From positions 505,439 to 569,438 of the forward strand of contig NZ_KB850070.1 in assembly GCF_000369525.1 (NCBI RefSeq): a stretch of 64,000 bases of DNA. Direction: 5' to 3'. This DNA is from Acinetobacter higginsii (GTDB lineage: Bacteria; Pseudomonadota; Gammaproteobacteria; Pseudomonadales; Moraxellaceae). Of this stretch, positions 1 through 10,291 are shown in pieces; positions within the stretch are counted from its first letter, which is position 1; each line of letters begins with the position of its first letter. The notes below the pieces were generated by a model, which was not told the origin of the DNA, searched no databases, and saw nothing but the letters and a program-made list of their open reading frames with translations. The translations under genes and the position numbers were made by a program.

Positions 1-1740
1 AGGCTTCACTGCCTCTTTGACTAGCGCATCAATTTCAGCATCCGAAGGCCAGATATCTTTCAGGTAAATTGGATTACCGTCTTTGTCATTTCCGAGCGAA
101 TCTGTTTCGATATCAAAACGAATGGTTCCTGCAATCGCATAGGCCACCACAAGCGGGGGAGATGCAAGGAATGCCTGTTTTGCGTATGGATGGATACGGC
201 CATCGAAGTTACGGTTACCCGAAAGCACAGCAGTCGCATACAGGTCACGCTCAATGATTTCTTGTTGAATCACAGGATCAAGTGCGCCTGACATCCCGTT
301 ACAGGTGGTACATGCATAAGCGACGATACCAAAACCAAGTTTCTCAAGATCACCCAACACACCCGCTTCTTCTAAATACAGCGCAGCTGCCTTAGAACCT
401 GGTGCAAATGAAGATTTCACCCAAGGTTTACGTACCAAGCCCAGTTCATTGGCTTTACGTGCCAATAGACCTGCAGCAACGGTATTACGTGGGTTAGAGG
501 TATTGGTACAAGAGGTAATTGCAGCAATAATCACTGCACCATCAGGGATTAAACCTTCTGCTTCTTGTGCCTTGGCAAGATCCAAATTCCCTGCAATGCC
601 TTTTGCTTTCAAATCAGCGGTAGAGACACGTGCATGTGGGTTTGATGGGCCTGCAATATTACGCGTCACCGTTGAAAGATCAAAACGAAGCACACGTGGG
701 TACTCAGCTTTGGTCATATCAGACGCCCAAAGACCGATTTCTTTAGCATACTGCTCAACCAAAGCCACTTGCGTATCTTCACGGCCCGTCAGGCGTAAAT
801 AGTCGATGGTGTTCTGGTCAATGTAGAACATTGCCGCAGTTGCGCCATATTCTGGGGTCATATTTGAGATGGTGGCACGGTCGCCCACAGACATGCTGTC
901 AGCACCTTCACCGAAGAACTCTAAATATGCACCCACTACACGTTCTTTACGCAAGAACTCGGTTAATGCCAATACGATATCCGTTGCAGTAATACCTGCT
1001 TGACGCTGACCGACAAACTCAACCCCAATGATGTCTGGAAGACGCATCCACGACGCGCGACCGAGCATCACATTTTCAGCTTCCAAACCACCGACACCAA
1101 CTGAAATCACGCCAAGTGCATCGGTATGTGGGGTATGTGAATCTGTACCAACACAGGTATCAGGGAAAGCCAAGCCATCACGGTTTTGAATCACTGGAGA
1201 CATTTTCTCCAAGTTGATCTGATGCATGATGCCGTTGCCCGCAGGGATCACGTCGACATTTTTAAAGGCTGTTTTGGTCCACTCAATAAAGTGGAAACGG
1301 TCTTCGTTACGACGATCTTCAATTGCACGGTTTTTCTCAAACGCGTCAGGGTCAAAGCCACCGAACTCCACTGCCAAAGAGTGATCCACGATCAACTGAG
1401 TTGGTACCACAGGATTGACCTTGGAAGGATCACCGCCTTTGTCCGCGATCGCATCACGCAGACCTGCAAGATCCACCAATGCGGTTTGACCCAAAATGTC
1501 GTGACAGACTACACGTGCGGGATACCATGGAAAATCCAGATCCTGACGGCGTTCGATCAACTGGGTTAAATAGGCCGTTAAGTTCTCGGCATCCGCTTTA
1601 CGTACCAGCTGTTCAGCAAGCACTTTCGAGGTGTATGGCAGCTTTTCATATGCGCCTGGCTGAATATCTTCAACGGCTTGACGCACGTCATAATATTCGA
1701 GCTGGGTACCTGCCAGCGGTTTACGATATTTTGTGTTCAT
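1..1740 (-). CDS. acnD: 2-methylisocitrate dehydratase AcnD, Fe/S-dependent (partial, 3' end outside window)
   Basis: Aconitase-family enzyme that dehydrates 2-methylcitrate to 2-methylaconitate in the methylcitrate cycle for propionate breakdown. The reverse-strand frame is open through all 580 codons to the window edge; the family is about 865 residues, so roughly the last third is missing here. The N-terminus reads [20 protein letters not shown], which fits AcnD rather than AcnA or AcnB. The ATG overlaps the prpC stop by one base (TAATG), which implies translational coupling in the gntR-prpB-prpC-acnD operon. AcnD needs PrpF as a partner, which would be expected just beyond the left edge. 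An ordinary aconitase is the alternative, but the operon context makes that unlikely. Confidence 0.93.
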   Translation of the reverse strand, partial: MNTKYRKPLAGTQLEYYDVRQAVEDIQPGAYEKLPYTSKVLAEQLVRKADAENLTAYLTQLIERRQDLDFPWYPARVVCHDILGQTALVDLAGLRDAIADKGGDPSKVNPVVPTQLIVDHSLAVEFGGFDPDAFEKNRAIEDRRNEDRFHFIEWTKTAFKNVDVIPAGNGIMHQINLEKMSPVIQNRDGLAFPDTCVGTDSHTPHTDALGVISVGVGGLEAENVMLGRASWMRLPDIIGVEFVGQRQAGITATDIVLALTEFLRKERVVGAYLEFFGEGADSMSVGDRATISNMTPEYGATAAMFYIDQNTIDYLRLTGREDTQVALVEQYAKEIGLWASDMTKAEYPRVLRFDLSTVTRNIAGPSNPHARVSTADLKAKGIAGNLDLAKAQEAEGLIPDGAVIIAAITSCTNTSNPRNTVAAGLLARKANELGLVRKPWVKSSFAPGSKAAALYLEEAGVLGDLEKLGFGIVAYACTTCNGMSGALDPVIQQEIIERDLYATAVLSGNRNFDGRIHPYAKQAFLASPPLVVAYAIAGTIRFDIETDSLGNDKDGNPIYLKDIWPSDAEIDALVKEAVKP

Positions 1741-2897
1741 TAACCACGCTCCGCCAATGGTTTGAATTCGAGGTTTTCAGGACCAGTATAGTTCGCGCTT
1801 GGACGAATGATTTTGCCGTCTTGACGTTGTTCAATCACGTGTGCAGACCAGCCCGCAGTTCGTGCAATCACGAATAATGGCGTGAACATTGCTGTTGGCA
1901 CACCCATCAAGTGATAGCTTACTGCGCTGAACCAGTCGAGGTTCGGGAACATGTTCTTCACTTCTTTCATCACCGCTTCTAAGCGCTCAGCGATGAGGTA
2001 CATCTTGGTATTTTCTTGTGCTTCAGCCAGTTCACGCGCCACTTGCTTGATCACTTCGTTACGTGGATCAGAAACGGTATAGACTGGGTGACCAAAACCG
2101 ATCACCACTTCTTTTTTCTCAACACGGCTACGAATGTCAGCTTCTGCTTCGTCTGCATTGTCATAACGTTGTTGAATCACAAACGCAACTTCGTTAGCGC
2201 CACCGTGTTTAGGGCCACGTAACGCACCGATACCGCCTGTGATTGCCGAGTACATGTCTGAACCTGTCCCTGCCACCACACGTGACGTAAAGGTTGATGC
2301 ATTGAACTCATGCTCTGCATACAGAATCAAAGAGGTGTGCATGGCTTGAATCCACTCTTCCGATGGCGCTTCGCCATGAAGTAAATGCAAGAAATGTGCA
2401 GCAATCGAGTCATCATTGGTTTCAACTTCGATACGACGACCATTGTTGCTGAAGTGATACCAGTACAACAACATTGAACCCAAGCTTGCCATCAATTTAT
2501 CAGCGATGTCTTTTGCGCCTGCTTCGTTATGGTCTTCATGTTCTGGTGTTAAGCAGCCCAATACAGATACGCCTGTACGCATCACATCCATTGGGTGTGC
2601 AGACGGTGGCAGTTGCTCCAGTGCGGTTTTCAATGCTGCGGGTAAGCCACGCAATGCTTTTAATTTTGCTTTATAGGCTTTGAGTTCGGCTTTGTTTGGA
2701 AGTTTGCCGTGTACCAGAAGGTGTGCCACTTCTTCAAATTGGCTGCCCACTGCAAGGTCAAGAATGTCATAGCCACGGTAGTGTAAGTCGTTACCGCTGC
2801 GGCCTACGGTACAGAGTGCGGTGTTGCCTGCCACTTGTCCGCTGAGGGCAACTGATTTTTTCGGTTTGAAGCCTGTTGGAGTTTCATTACTGCTCAT
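1740..2897 (-). CDS. prpC: 2-methylcitrate synthase
   Basis: Condenses propionyl-CoA with oxaloacetate to give 2-methylcitrate. The 385-residue protein is a short citrate synthase of the PrpC type. The family active-site regions are visible: a GGANE segment near residue 230 and a GFGHPVY segment near residue 270, followed by an Asp-containing [17 protein letters not shown] C-terminal region. The start is ATG at 2897, with AAGGAC about 6 nt upstream. It lies between prpB (with a 157-bp gap that holds an inverted repeat) and acnD (1-bp overlap). The operon setting separates it from the housekeeping citrate synthase, which is longer. Confidence 0.95.
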   Translation of the reverse strand: MSSNETPTGFKPKKSVALSGQVAGNTALCTVGRSGNDLHYRGYDILDLAVGSQFEEVAHLLVHGKLPNKAELKAYKAKLKALRGLPAALKTALEQLPPSAHPMDVMRTGVSVLGCLTPEHEDHNEAGAKDIADKLMASLGSMLLYWYHFSNNGRRIEVETNDDSIAAHFLHLLHGEAPSEEWIQAMHTSLILYAEHEFNASTFTSRVVAGTGSDMYSAITGGIGALRGPKHGGANEVAFVIQQRYDNADEAEADIRSRVEKKEVVIGFGHPVYTVSDPRNEVIKQVARELAEAQENTKMYLIAERLEAVMKEVKNMFPNLDWFSAVSYHLMGVPTAMFTPLFVIARTAGWSAHVIEQRQDGKIIRPSANYTGPENLEFKPLAERG

Positions 2898-2943
2898 AAG
2901 ATTGTCCTTTTTATATCCTTAGGTTAAAACTTATAAAGTTCTT

Positions 2944-3047
2944 AATCTCCCTAAATCCCTCTTTCCAAAGAGGGACTTCCCACCAACCCTAGATCATCCA
3001 AGATTTAGGTGATTCCCCTCTTTTTCAAAGAGGGGTTAGGGGAGATT
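2944..3047. repeat. 104-bp imperfect inverted repeat (REP/MITE-like) between prpB and prpC
   Basis: The ends are complementary: the left end begins AATCTCCCTAAATCCCTCTT, and the right end, read in reverse complement, begins AATCTCCCCTAACCCCTCTT. A smaller internal hairpin (CCCTCTTTCCAAAGAGGG) lies in the left half. It has no coding capacity and sits inside an otherwise tight operon. It resembles non-autonomous intergenic palindromes that are repeated in Acinetobacter chromosomes; that is from memory. No other full copy was seen in this window. Confidence 0.7.
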
Positions 3048-3054
3048 GTTTGAC

Positions 3055-3939
3055 TTATTTATTCTTCGCAAAAGTTCCATCAAGATATTGTTCAAACGCA
3101 TGGTAGTTAATGCGTTCATACAATTCTTGACGGGTTTGCATAGTATCGACCACATTCTTTTGTGTGCCTTCTTTACGCAAGGTCTCATAGACATTTTCTG
3201 CGGCCTTGTTCATGGCACGGAATGCAGAAAGTGGATACAGCGCAATGCTGACATCGGCAGAAGCCAGTTCGTCCGTAGTAAATAATGGCGTTGAACCAAA
3301 TTCGGTGATGTTGGCTAAAACAGGAACTTTGGTCAGATCTGCAAATTGCTTATACATCGCCAATTCAGTGATCGCTTCTGGGAACAGCATGTCTGCACCC
3401 GCCTCGATATACGCCCCTGCACGGTCAATTGCAGCTTGCAAGCCTTCAACCGCAAGTGCATCAGTACGAGCCATGATCACAAAGCTATCATCGGTACGTG
3501 CATCGACTGCGGCTTTAATACGATCGACCATTTCTTGTTGAGTCACGATGGCTTTATTCGGACGGTGACCACAACGCTTGGCACCAACTTGGTCTTCGAT
3601 ATGCATCGCAGCAGCACCAAACTTGATCATCGACTTGGTGGTACGTGCGATATTAAAGGCAGAAGCACCGAAACCGGTGTCGACATCGACCAATAACGGC
3701 AGATCACACACGTCAGTAATACGGCGAACATCAGTCAATACATCATCAAGGTTACTGATACCCAAATCAGGTAAGCCCAAAGAACCTGCGGCAACACCAC
3801 CACCTGACAAATAGATCGCCTTGTAGCCAGCGCGTTTTGCCAATAACGCATGGTTGGCATTGATCGCACCCACCACTTGTAATGGTTTTTCATTTGCGAC
3901 CGCGTCGCGGAATAGCTGACCAGCAGACTGTTTAGCCAT
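3055..3939 (-). CDS. prpB: 2-methylisocitrate lyase
   Basis: Cleaves 2-methylisocitrate to pyruvate and succinate, the last step of the methylcitrate cycle. The product is 294 residues from the ATG at 3939, which has a good AAGGAG ribosome site about 8 nt upstream; an upstream in-frame start is ignored. PEP-mutase/isocitrate-lyase-superfamily features are present: the SGGGVAA loop near residue 45, DVDTGFG near 85, and the catalytic loop Lys-Arg-Cys-Gly-His (AKRCGH) near residue 120. The beginning of the gene overlaps the end of the upstream GntR gene by 8 bp, so regulator and enzymes are one transcription unit. Confidence 0.96.
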   Translation of the reverse strand: MAKQSAGQLFRDAVANEKPLQVVGAINANHALLAKRAGYKAIYLSGGGVAAGSLGLPDLGISNLDDVLTDVRRITDVCDLPLLVDVDTGFGASAFNIARTTKSMIKFGAAAMHIEDQVGAKRCGHRPNKAIVTQQEMVDRIKAAVDARTDDSFVIMARTDALAVEGLQAAIDRAGAYIEAGADMLFPEAITELAMYKQFADLTKVPVLANITEFGSTPLFTTDELASADVSIALYPLSAFRAMNKAAENVYETLRKEGTQKNVVDTMQTRQELYERINYHAFEQYLDGTFAKNK

Positions 3940-4642
3940 GTTGTTGTTCTCCTTGATTTTGTAGCAATGTTTGCTCAACAATTTTGTAAGATGCATTGAT
4001 GTGACGGTGCATCAGCATTTCGGCAAGCTCACCGTCACCTTCAGCAATCGCATCTAATATGCGGATATGTTCGTCCCAAGCTTTGCTCGGGCGATCTGGG
4101 GTATTTGAAAACTGGATTCGATACATACGAATGAGGTGATACAGCTCATCGCATAACATTTTTTCTAAGGTTTTATTGCCACTGCTTTTGATAATGCAGT
4201 AATGGAAATCGTCCTGACCTTCTTGCAGATAGTAGCCCTTACCTGCTTTAAAGTTTTCATCTTCGGCATGCATCCGCAATACATCACGCAAAGCCAGAAT
4301 CTGTTTTTTATCAATATGCTGGGCTGCGAGTTTGCAGGCCAAGCCTTCTAAAGAGGCACGAATTTGATAGAGTTCTTGAAACTGCTGTAGCGACAGTGAC
4401 ACCACACGGGCGCCGACATGGGCTGTTCGCTCTACCAGTTTCTGCCCTTCCAAACGATGAATGGCTTCACGTAAAGGCCCGCGACTGATGCCATAAATAC
4501 GCGCCAGTTCAGGTTCTGAAATCTTACTGCCTGCAGGAATATGCCCTAAAACAATTGCCGACTGAATTTGCTTGAATACGTGTTCCGTCAGGGTCATTCC
4601 CTGACTAGTGCTGAGGGCTTGAGGAACAAGGGTATCTTGCAT
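3932..4642 (-). CDS. GntR/FadR-family regulator of the methylcitrate operon
   Basis: Transcription factor of 236 residues. An N-terminal winged helix (about residues 15-85) contains the GntR signature [22 protein letters not shown]; a C-terminal all-helical FCD effector domain follows (about 90-225). It is the first gene of the prpB-prpC-acnD operon, so it is probably autoregulated and probably responds to a methylcitrate-cycle intermediate. The effector is inferred, not shown. The ATG at 4642 directly abuts a 12-bp palindromic operator and has no clear Shine-Dalgarno, so the message may be near-leaderless. A second ATG at 4597, preceded by AGGGA, is the alternative start. It differs from enteric PrpR, which is a sigma-54 activator. 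Confidence 0.9.
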   Translation of the reverse strand: MQDTLVPQALSTSQGMTLTEHVFKQIQSAIVLGHIPAGSKISEPELARIYGISRGPLREAIHRLEGQKLVERTAHVGARVVSLSLQQFQELYQIRASLEGLACKLAAQHIDKKQILALRDVLRMHAEDENFKAGKGYYLQEGQDDFHYCIIKSSGNKTLEKMLCDELYHLIRMYRIQFSNTPDRPSKAWDEHIRILDAIAEGDGELAEMLMHRHINASYKIVEQTLLQNQGEQQHG

Positions 4643-4717
4643 ATTGTCGACAATCTCTACAATTTTTATGATTTTATAACCAGATAAAAGAAAAAATGCA
4701 ATAGGATTGTCGACAAT
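4643..4717. promoter_or_regulatory. Promoter of the prp operon with two 12-bp palindromic operators
   Basis: Two identical perfect palindromes, ATTGTCGACAAT, lie at 4643-4654 and 4706-4717, 63 bp apart. Between them on the minus strand is a promoter-like pair, TTGCAT then TATAAA, with about 17-18 bp spacing. The operator nearest the gene touches the regulator's start codon. Dyads of this form are typical binding sites of FadR-type GntR proteins, so autoregulation by the adjacent regulator is the simple reading. Confidence 0.75.
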
Positions 4718-5095
4718 AAATTAGACTGATGCTTTCAATCCGACGTGATTGTGATCACTCAGCGGTTGATCAATACACGGCCAAAAACCTTATATAAAAA
4801 TAGAAAAAACAATAGGTTAATGATAATCCAAATCATCGCCCAACCCTAAGCTTTGATTGGCTGAACAGGCTTAGACTGTTCATGCTACGACCATGGTATG
4901 ACAGCTTGATTGTAGACAATCTTTATAATCAGCTTGTAGCGACAAATTTTGTAAGTAAATACTGCACCAAAATGTAAATAACAGCGTGCTTCATGCAGTC
5001 TTTATTGATACATTATTGGGCATCAAAGGTTCCGCTTCTGAAGCGTCAGCCTCCCCAGACATCTATGCACTTTGTTGAAGAAAAGGACATTGTTA
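4718..5095. promoter_or_regulatory. Intergenic region with a third operator-like site in the aminotransferase promoter
   Basis: Non-coding stretch between the divergent regulator and aminotransferase genes. ATTGTAGACAAT at 4909-4920 differs at one position from the two prp operators. Four bases downstream is TATAAT (4924-4929), a good -10 element for the rightward aminotransferase gene, so the site lies where the promoter spacer would be. No small gene or stable RNA was recognised in the rest. Confidence 0.6.
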
Positions 5096-6310
5096 ATGTT
5101 TCAACATATCCCACCTTATGCAGGCGATCCAATCCTTTCATTGATGGAACAGTTCAATGCTGATCCACGTGCTGAAAAGGTAAACCTCAGTATTGGTTTG
5201 TACTATAACGAAGACAGTATCGTTCCTCAGCTTGATACCATTATCGAAGCGCAAAAACGTATTGCACCTAAAAATACGCAAACCAAGCTTTATTTACCAA
5301 TGGAAGGTTTCAAACCTTACCGTGATGCGATTCAAGCCTTATTGTTTGGTGCAAACAGCCCTGCAATTCAACAAGGTCGTGTTGCAACGATTCAAACGCT
5401 TGGTGGTTCTGGCGCATTAAAAGTCGGTGCAGACTTCTTAAAAACCTACTTCCCGAATTCAGAAGTTTGGGTGAGCCAGCCAACTTGGGATAACCACGTT
5501 GCGATCTTCAATGGTGCAGGCATCAAGAGCAACTTCTATCCATACTTCGATGCTGAAACACGTGGCGTTGATTTTGACGGTATGTTGTCTACTTTAAAAA
5601 CATTGCCAGAACAAAGCATTGTATTATTACATCCATGCTGCCATAACCCAACAGGCGCAGACTTGAACCCAGCACAATGGGATCAAGTGATTGTGGTATT
5701 AAAAGAGCGCAACCTGATTCCATTCCTCGACATCGCTTACCAAGGTTTTGGCGATGGTATGGAGCAAGATGCTTATGCCATTCGTGCTTTAGACCAAGCG
5801 GGTCTGAACTTTATTGTCAGCAACTCGTTCTCTAAAATTTTCTCACTTTACGGTGAACGCGTTGGTGGTTTAACTTTCGTATGTGACGATGCTGAAGCAG
5901 CAAAATGCACATTTGGTCAGTTGAAAGCAACAGTACGTCGTATCTACTCTAGCCCACCAACAACAGGTGCGTGGTTGGTTGATCAAGTGTTAAATGACGC
6001 TGATCTCAATCAACAATGGCAAGGCGAAGTGAAAGAGATGCGTGAACGTATTATCAAAATGCGTAGCATCTTAAAAGATGAGCTAACTAAAGCCCTTCCT
6101 GAGCGTGACTTTAGCTACCTTGTCAACCAAAAAGGTATGTTTAGCTACACTGGTTTAACCGCTGAGCAAGTAGACATTCTTCGTGAAGAATATGCAATCT
6201 ACCTGGTACGCAGTGGTCGTATCTGTGTTGCTGGTCTGAACATGAATAACGTGTACAAAGTTGCCAAAGCAGTGGCTGAAGTTTTAGCAAAATCTGCTGC
6301 AACCGCTTAA
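5096..6310 (+). CDS. tyrB: Aromatic amino acid / aspartate aminotransferase
   Basis: PLP-dependent class I aminotransferase, 404 residues, moving amino groups between aromatic amino acids or aspartate and 2-oxoglutarate. The family features are visible: GGSGALKVG binding the cofactor phosphate, [12 protein letters not shown] near residue 185, and the PLP lysine in [15 protein letters not shown] near residue 250, followed by the conserved Arg near the C-terminus ([11 protein letters not shown]). The start is ATG at 5096, with AAGGA 9 nt upstream; upstream in-frame TTG codons are not needed. It is a single gene between the prp operon and dld. Subfamily (tyrB or aspC) is uncertain; the short form of the I-subgroup suits both. 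Confidence 0.9.
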   Translation: MFQHIPPYAGDPILSLMEQFNADPRAEKVNLSIGLYYNEDSIVPQLDTIIEAQKRIAPKNTQTKLYLPMEGFKPYRDAIQALLFGANSPAIQQGRVATIQTLGGSGALKVGADFLKTYFPNSEVWVSQPTWDNHVAIFNGAGIKSNFYPYFDAETRGVDFDGMLSTLKTLPEQSIVLLHPCCHNPTGADLNPAQWDQVIVVLKERNLIPFLDIAYQGFGDGMEQDAYAIRALDQAGLNFIVSNSFSKIFSLYGERVGGLTFVCDDAEAAKCTFGQLKATVRRIYSSPPTTGAWLVDQVLNDADLNQQWQGEVKEMRERIIKMRSILKDELTKALPERDFSYLVNQKGMFSYTGLTAEQVDILREEYAIYLVRSGRICVAGLNMNNVYKVAKAVAEVLAKSAATA

Positions 6311-6322
6311 GTTGTAACGCAT

Positions 6323-6350
6323 AAAAAAGGCGCTTGATGCGCCTTTTTTA
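6323..6350. terminator. Bidirectional intrinsic terminator between tyrB and dld
   Basis: Stem AAAAAAGGCGC / GCGCCTTTTTT with a short TTGAT loop and T runs on both strands. It serves the rightward aminotransferase gene and the leftward lactate operon. Confidence 0.88.
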
Positions 6351-6369
6351 TTTCCTGTTTTATTTAAAG

Positions 6370-8076
6370 TCAGGACTTGGCCTTGCCCCAATACTTCAAT
6401 TTAGAGGTCTGTCCTATCCCGACATTAAAACAATTATTCGGATCAAGTTTCTGATAGAAATTGGCCAATGCTGGCTTGGCAATATACAGATGCCCCACAT
6501 TATGCTCGGCAGGATATTCAGCACGGCGTGCATCCAGCAACTGCCACATCTGATGTTCCATCGCTAAAGGATCATTGCCCTTTTTAAGAATGTAATCTTG
6601 ATGAAACACGTGACAGAAAAAGTGCCCATAGTAAAGTTTATGGATAATCTGCTGTTCCATCTCCACAGGCAATTGCTCGACCCATTCACGGTCATTACGG
6701 CGTAATGCAATGTCTAATGCCACAATATCTTCAACCTCATCGCGATGGGTATCACGATAACGAATCGCAGCACCTGCTACCGCAAAACGATGCAAAAAGG
6801 CTTTACGTCCTTCATCAGCATCACAAAGAAAAAAATTGCCCGAAGCATGTACCGCAAAATAGTCTTGTAAAAATTGCTCGGTCTGGGCTTTGCAATTATT
6901 TTCGACTCGCAACATCAGGTGATGCTCATAATGATCGCGATATTCGGTCATTCGTTTAGGTAAATGACTCGGCAACAAGGCCGTGATCGCTTGTAACAGA
7001 TGATCGGTCAGCCCTTTGATTTTAAATTGTTCTAAAAAGCCATCGACCTTGTCTTTAAGTGCAAAGGCTTTGGGCACATTGGCGGTGCCAAATTTCTCAA
7101 TAAACAGAAAGGTATCTTTGCCGTATTTTTCACCGATATGATACGCATCACGATGGATGTATTCCCCTGCAATCGGCAAGCTTGGCAGCGAGGTCAGTAA
7201 ATAACGTCGAATTGCAGTCAGATCATCGGCATCATTTGTACCAATATAAAATACACTGCTCTCTACCTTTTCATAAGTATCCAAACGCACCGCAAACACG
7301 CAGACTTTTCCCGCAGAACCTGAGGCTTCAAACAGTCTTGAGGGATCAGCATTAAAGCGTGCAGGACTATCAGCATCGACCTGAGTGACATCTTGTGCAT
7401 AACGCTGATCGGATGCCTGCTTTTCAGCATCATCTAAAATATCTGTGGCTTGATAGCGCTGCTGCTCTAAACGGGTCAGGATTTCTTCTGGGCTTGAGCC
7501 TAAATTCACACCCAGATGATTGACCAACTCCAGCTGACCTTGCGCATTGACCTGTGCATACAGCGCCAGTTCGGTATAAGCAGGCCCACGACGTACCAAG
7601 GCGCCACCTGAATTGTTACACACCCCGCCTAAGACCGAAGCACCAATACAGGAAGACCCAATCACCGAATGTGGCTCACGATCATAGCCTTTCAGGACTT
7701 GTTCCAGATTGTCCAAGGTCGCCCCCGGTAAACAAATCACCTGCTTACCCTCATGAATGACTTGAATACCCTTTAAACGGCGCGTACTCATCACCAAAAC
7801 AGGACGGTCATAATCATCGCCATATGGGGTTGAGCCACCCGTCAGGCCCGTATTGGCCGCTTGCATGATGACGATACAGTCCGCTTCAATCGCGGCTTGT
7901 AGCACCTGCCATTGTTCCAGCAAAGTGCCGGGAATGACCACTGCAAAGACTTTCCCCTCACCAAAACGACGACCTTGACGATACTGCCGTGTACTTTGAT
8001 CATCACTCAGTACATGCTGACGTCCAACAATCTGCTGTAAACGATCAATCACCACTTTGGGAGAAAATGTTTGCAT
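6370..8076 (-). CDS. dld: Quinone-dependent D-lactate dehydrogenase
   Basis: Peripheral membrane FAD enzyme that oxidises D-lactate to pyruvate and passes electrons to quinone. It is 568 residues, close to the 571 of the E. coli enzyme. The N-terminal FAD-binding PCMH domain carries AANTGLTGGSTPYG (about residues 75-90) and GASVLGGVCNNSGGALVRRGPAYTE-type flavin contacts near 145-165. The C-terminal half is the membrane-binding and cap domain. ATG at 8076 follows AAGGAGCC. It is the last gene of the lldP-lldR-lldD-dld cluster, separated from lldD by about 295 bp of hairpin-rich DNA. Confidence 0.95.
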   Translation of the reverse strand: MQTFSPKVVIDRLQQIVGRQHVLSDDQSTRQYRQGRRFGEGKVFAVVIPGTLLEQWQVLQAAIEADCIVIMQAANTGLTGGSTPYGDDYDRPVLVMSTRRLKGIQVIHEGKQVICLPGATLDNLEQVLKGYDREPHSVIGSSCIGASVLGGVCNNSGGALVRRGPAYTELALYAQVNAQGQLELVNHLGVNLGSSPEEILTRLEQQRYQATDILDDAEKQASDQRYAQDVTQVDADSPARFNADPSRLFEASGSAGKVCVFAVRLDTYEKVESSVFYIGTNDADDLTAIRRYLLTSLPSLPIAGEYIHRDAYHIGEKYGKDTFLFIEKFGTANVPKAFALKDKVDGFLEQFKIKGLTDHLLQAITALLPSHLPKRMTEYRDHYEHHLMLRVENNCKAQTEQFLQDYFAVHASGNFFLCDADEGRKAFLHRFAVAGAAIRYRDTHRDEVEDIVALDIALRRNDREWVEQLPVEMEQQIIHKLYYGHFFCHVFHQDYILKKGNDPLAMEHQMWQLLDARRAEYPAEHNVGHLYIAKPALANFYQKLDPNNCFNVGIGQTSKLKYWGKAKS

Positions 8077-8201
8077 GATGGCTCCTTTGGATCATCCATT
8101 TATAAACTTAGACCAATACGACGGAGTCTTACTGTTTGTCATTTATCATTTGAGTAGCTCATTCTTCAATTTGAATCAGCCCTATATTTACTATCGCGGT
8201 T

Positions 8202-8294
8202 GGCGGCAAGGATGCCGCCTGTTGAGCAACCGTACAAGGAAGTACGGTTTGCTCAACAAAAGGTTTTTGGTTACTTTTGACCTTTCAAAAGTGA
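8202..8294. repeat. Array of three hairpins between lldD and dld
   Basis: Three consecutive inverted repeats: GGCGGCA-AGGA-TGCCGCC (8202-8219); a longer stem GTTGAGCAA..CCGTAC / GTACGG..TTGCTCAAC (8221-8257); and TTACTTTTGA / TCAAAAGTGA (8271-8294). The segment is non-coding; apparent ORFs across it on both strands are artefacts of the palindromes. The rest of the interval (8077-8371) holds nothing recognisable. The block looks like an intergenic repeat cassette, and could also act as an mRNA-processing or attenuation element between lldD and dld. Confidence 0.6.
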
Positions 8295-8371
8295 CAAAGG
8301 CCTCTACCTCAGACATAAGCATGTCACCAAACTTGGCGGCTGTGCCTACGACTAAACTTAGAAAATTATTT

Positions 8372-9523
8372 TTAAAAACCTTGTTTAATGGCCTGTACCA
8401 AACAATCCGCATTAATCTCTTGAATCGACTTAGCGCCCGTCAACGTCATTGCTACCCGCATTTCCTTCTCAATCAAATCCAGCAAGTTTGATACCCCTTG
8501 CCCACCTGCTGCCGCCAAGGCATACACAAAGGCACGCCCCAATAACACCGTATCTGCACCAAGCGCCAACATGCGTACCACATCTAGGCCATTACGGATG
8601 CCTGAATCTGCCAGAATCGCCAGATCGCCTTTGACCGCATCAGCAATCGCAGGCAAGGCCCGTGCAGAAGACATCACCCCATCAAGCTGACGCCCACCAT
8701 GATTGGACACCACGATGCCATCGGCACCAAAACGCACCGCATCCTTAGCATCTTCAGGATCCAGAATCCCCTTAATCACCATCGGGCCATCCCAAAACTC
8801 ACGAATCCACTCCAGATCTTTCCATGAAATTGATGGATCAAAGTTAGAACCTAACCAGCCGATATAGTCTTCAAGCCCAGTCGGTTTACCCAGATATTTT
8901 GAGATATTGCCCAAGTCATGCGGACGGCCACACATCCCGACATTCCATGCCCAATGCGGATGCAACATTGATTGCAGATAACGACGCATCGCCGCATTGG
9001 GACCGCTCATACCTGAATGAGCATCACGATAACGTGCCCCTGGCACAGGCATATCCACGGTAAATACCAATGTTGAACAACCTGCCGCCTTGGCACGTTC
9101 CAAGGCATTGCGCATAAAGCCACGATCACGCAACACGTACAGCTGGAACCACATTGGACGCTGAATTGCAGGAGCCACTTCCTCAATCGGACAGACTGAA
9201 ACCGTCGATAAAGTGAATGGAATACCCTTTTGATCTGCTGCCACTGCGGCTTGCACCTCACCACGACGTGCATACATACCGGTTAAACCCACAGGTGCCA
9301 AAGCCACTGGCATCGATAAGGTTTCGTTAAACAGCTTGGTTTCCAGACTCAATGCCGACATGTCATTCAGCACCCGTTGGCGCAAGGCAATTTCAGAAAG
9401 ATCCTGCACATTACGTTTTAAGGTATGTTCCGAATATGCTCCACCATCGATATAGTGAAATAAAAAGGGCGGTAACCGACGTTGCGCCGCAGCACGATAA
9501 TCATTGCCAGAAGAAATAATCAT
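8372..9523 (-). CDS. lldD: FMN-dependent L-lactate dehydrogenase (quinone)
   Basis: Membrane-associated flavoenzyme that converts L-lactate to pyruvate. The 383-residue protein is a TIM-barrel alpha-hydroxy acid dehydrogenase. It starts with [18 protein letters not shown], has [11 protein letters not shown] for FMN binding near residue 22, WFQLYV near 125, a lysine in MVIKGI near 250, and the catalytic His in [11 protein letters not shown] near 275. The ATG overlaps the stop of lldR by 4 bp (ATGA), indicating coupled translation. Length and motifs match the E. coli enzyme. Confidence 0.97.
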   Translation of the reverse strand: MIISSGNDYRAAAQRRLPPFLFHYIDGGAYSEHTLKRNVQDLSEIALRQRVLNDMSALSLETKLFNETLSMPVALAPVGLTGMYARRGEVQAAVAADQKGIPFTLSTVSVCPIEEVAPAIQRPMWFQLYVLRDRGFMRNALERAKAAGCSTLVFTVDMPVPGARYRDAHSGMSGPNAAMRRYLQSMLHPHWAWNVGMCGRPHDLGNISKYLGKPTGLEDYIGWLGSNFDPSISWKDLEWIREFWDGPMVIKGILDPEDAKDAVRFGADGIVVSNHGGRQLDGVMSSARALPAIADAVKGDLAILADSGIRNGLDVVRMLALGADTVLLGRAFVYALAAAGGQGVSNLLDLIEKEMRVAMTLTGAKSIQEINADCLVQAIKQGF

Positions 9524-10272
9524 TTTGAATCAACTCTAGTTAAACGTGTTGCACGTTTCTGGCGAGCTTCATTTTCGTCCAGAGCACGTACATGATTAAT
9601 CACAAATTCAATATGACCACACACGGCTTGGCGTGCGGCCTCGGGATCTTGACGATCAATCGCATCCATCACCTGAAAATGCTGCTCACTGAGTAAGTCA
9701 CCATTGACAGGATGGTTATAAACTTTGTTACGCCCAAGCAAGACGTTGTATTGCAACAAGTCAAACAGACTACGCATCATTTGAATCAGCACAATATTGT
9801 GTGAGGCCTCAGCAATCGCCAGATGAAATTCAGCATCCGCCACTGCCGCCCGAGCTGAATCGCCTGCATTTTGATAACGACTGATCTCATCAAAACAATG
9901 ATGAATTTTGGCACGATCCTCAGGGGTCGAACGCAGTGCGGCGTACCATGCCGTACCGCCTTCAAGCAACAAACGTGCTTCCTGTACATCAAAACGGTAC
10001 AGTGGATCTTCTTCAATCAAGTGACTGATCGGATTGACGATGAGCTGTTGCGGCCACTGCTCGGGTAATTGTTGGATATAGGTCCCATCACCACGGCGGC
10101 TACTGAGCACGCCCTGACTATTCAACTGTTGGATCGCTTCACGTAAGGACGGACGAGATACGCCCAAGCTGGTCGCAAGTTGACGCTCGGCAGGTAAGCG
10201 ATCACCTTGTTTCATCTGGCGTTGCTCAATGAGTGCCTGTAATTTCATGACCACTTGATCGGAGATTCTCAT
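9520..10272 (-). CDS. lldR: FadR-type GntR repressor of lactate use
   Basis: Regulator of 250 residues: an N-terminal GntR winged helix with [21 protein letters not shown] (about residues 35-55) and a C-terminal FCD domain for the ligand, expected to be L-lactate. The start is ATG at 10272, preceded by AAGGAAATGTG; a GTG one codon upstream is possible. It lies 19 bp after lldP and overlaps lldD. Two ATTGGTATGACCAAT sites upstream of lldP fit the LldR/FadR recognition pattern TGGT-N3-ACCA, so it probably controls the entire operon. Confidence 0.94.
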   Translation of the reverse strand: MRISDQVVMKLQALIEQRQMKQGDRLPAERQLATSLGVSRPSLREAIQQLNSQGVLSSRRGDGTYIQQLPEQWPQQLIVNPISHLIEEDPLYRFDVQEARLLLEGGTAWYAALRSTPEDRAKIHHCFDEISRYQNAGDSARAAVADAEFHLAIAEASHNIVLIQMMRSLFDLLQYNVLLGRNKVYNHPVNGDLLSEQHFQVMDAIDRQDPEAARQAVCGHIEFVINHVRALDENEARQKRATRLTRVDSK

Positions 10273-10291
10273 CACATTTCCTTGATTAGAG

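Noticed and set aside
449..802. Plus-strand open frames inside acnD (also at 1186-1569 and 1479-1877)
   Set aside because: They are antisense to a clear conserved enzyme and have no ribosome site or family resemblance.
8057..8491. A 144-codon plus-strand frame across the dld-lldD interval, and a 73-codon minus frame in the same place
   Set aside because: Both run through the palindromic repeat and into neighbouring genes; frames on both strands are a by-product of the inverted repeats.
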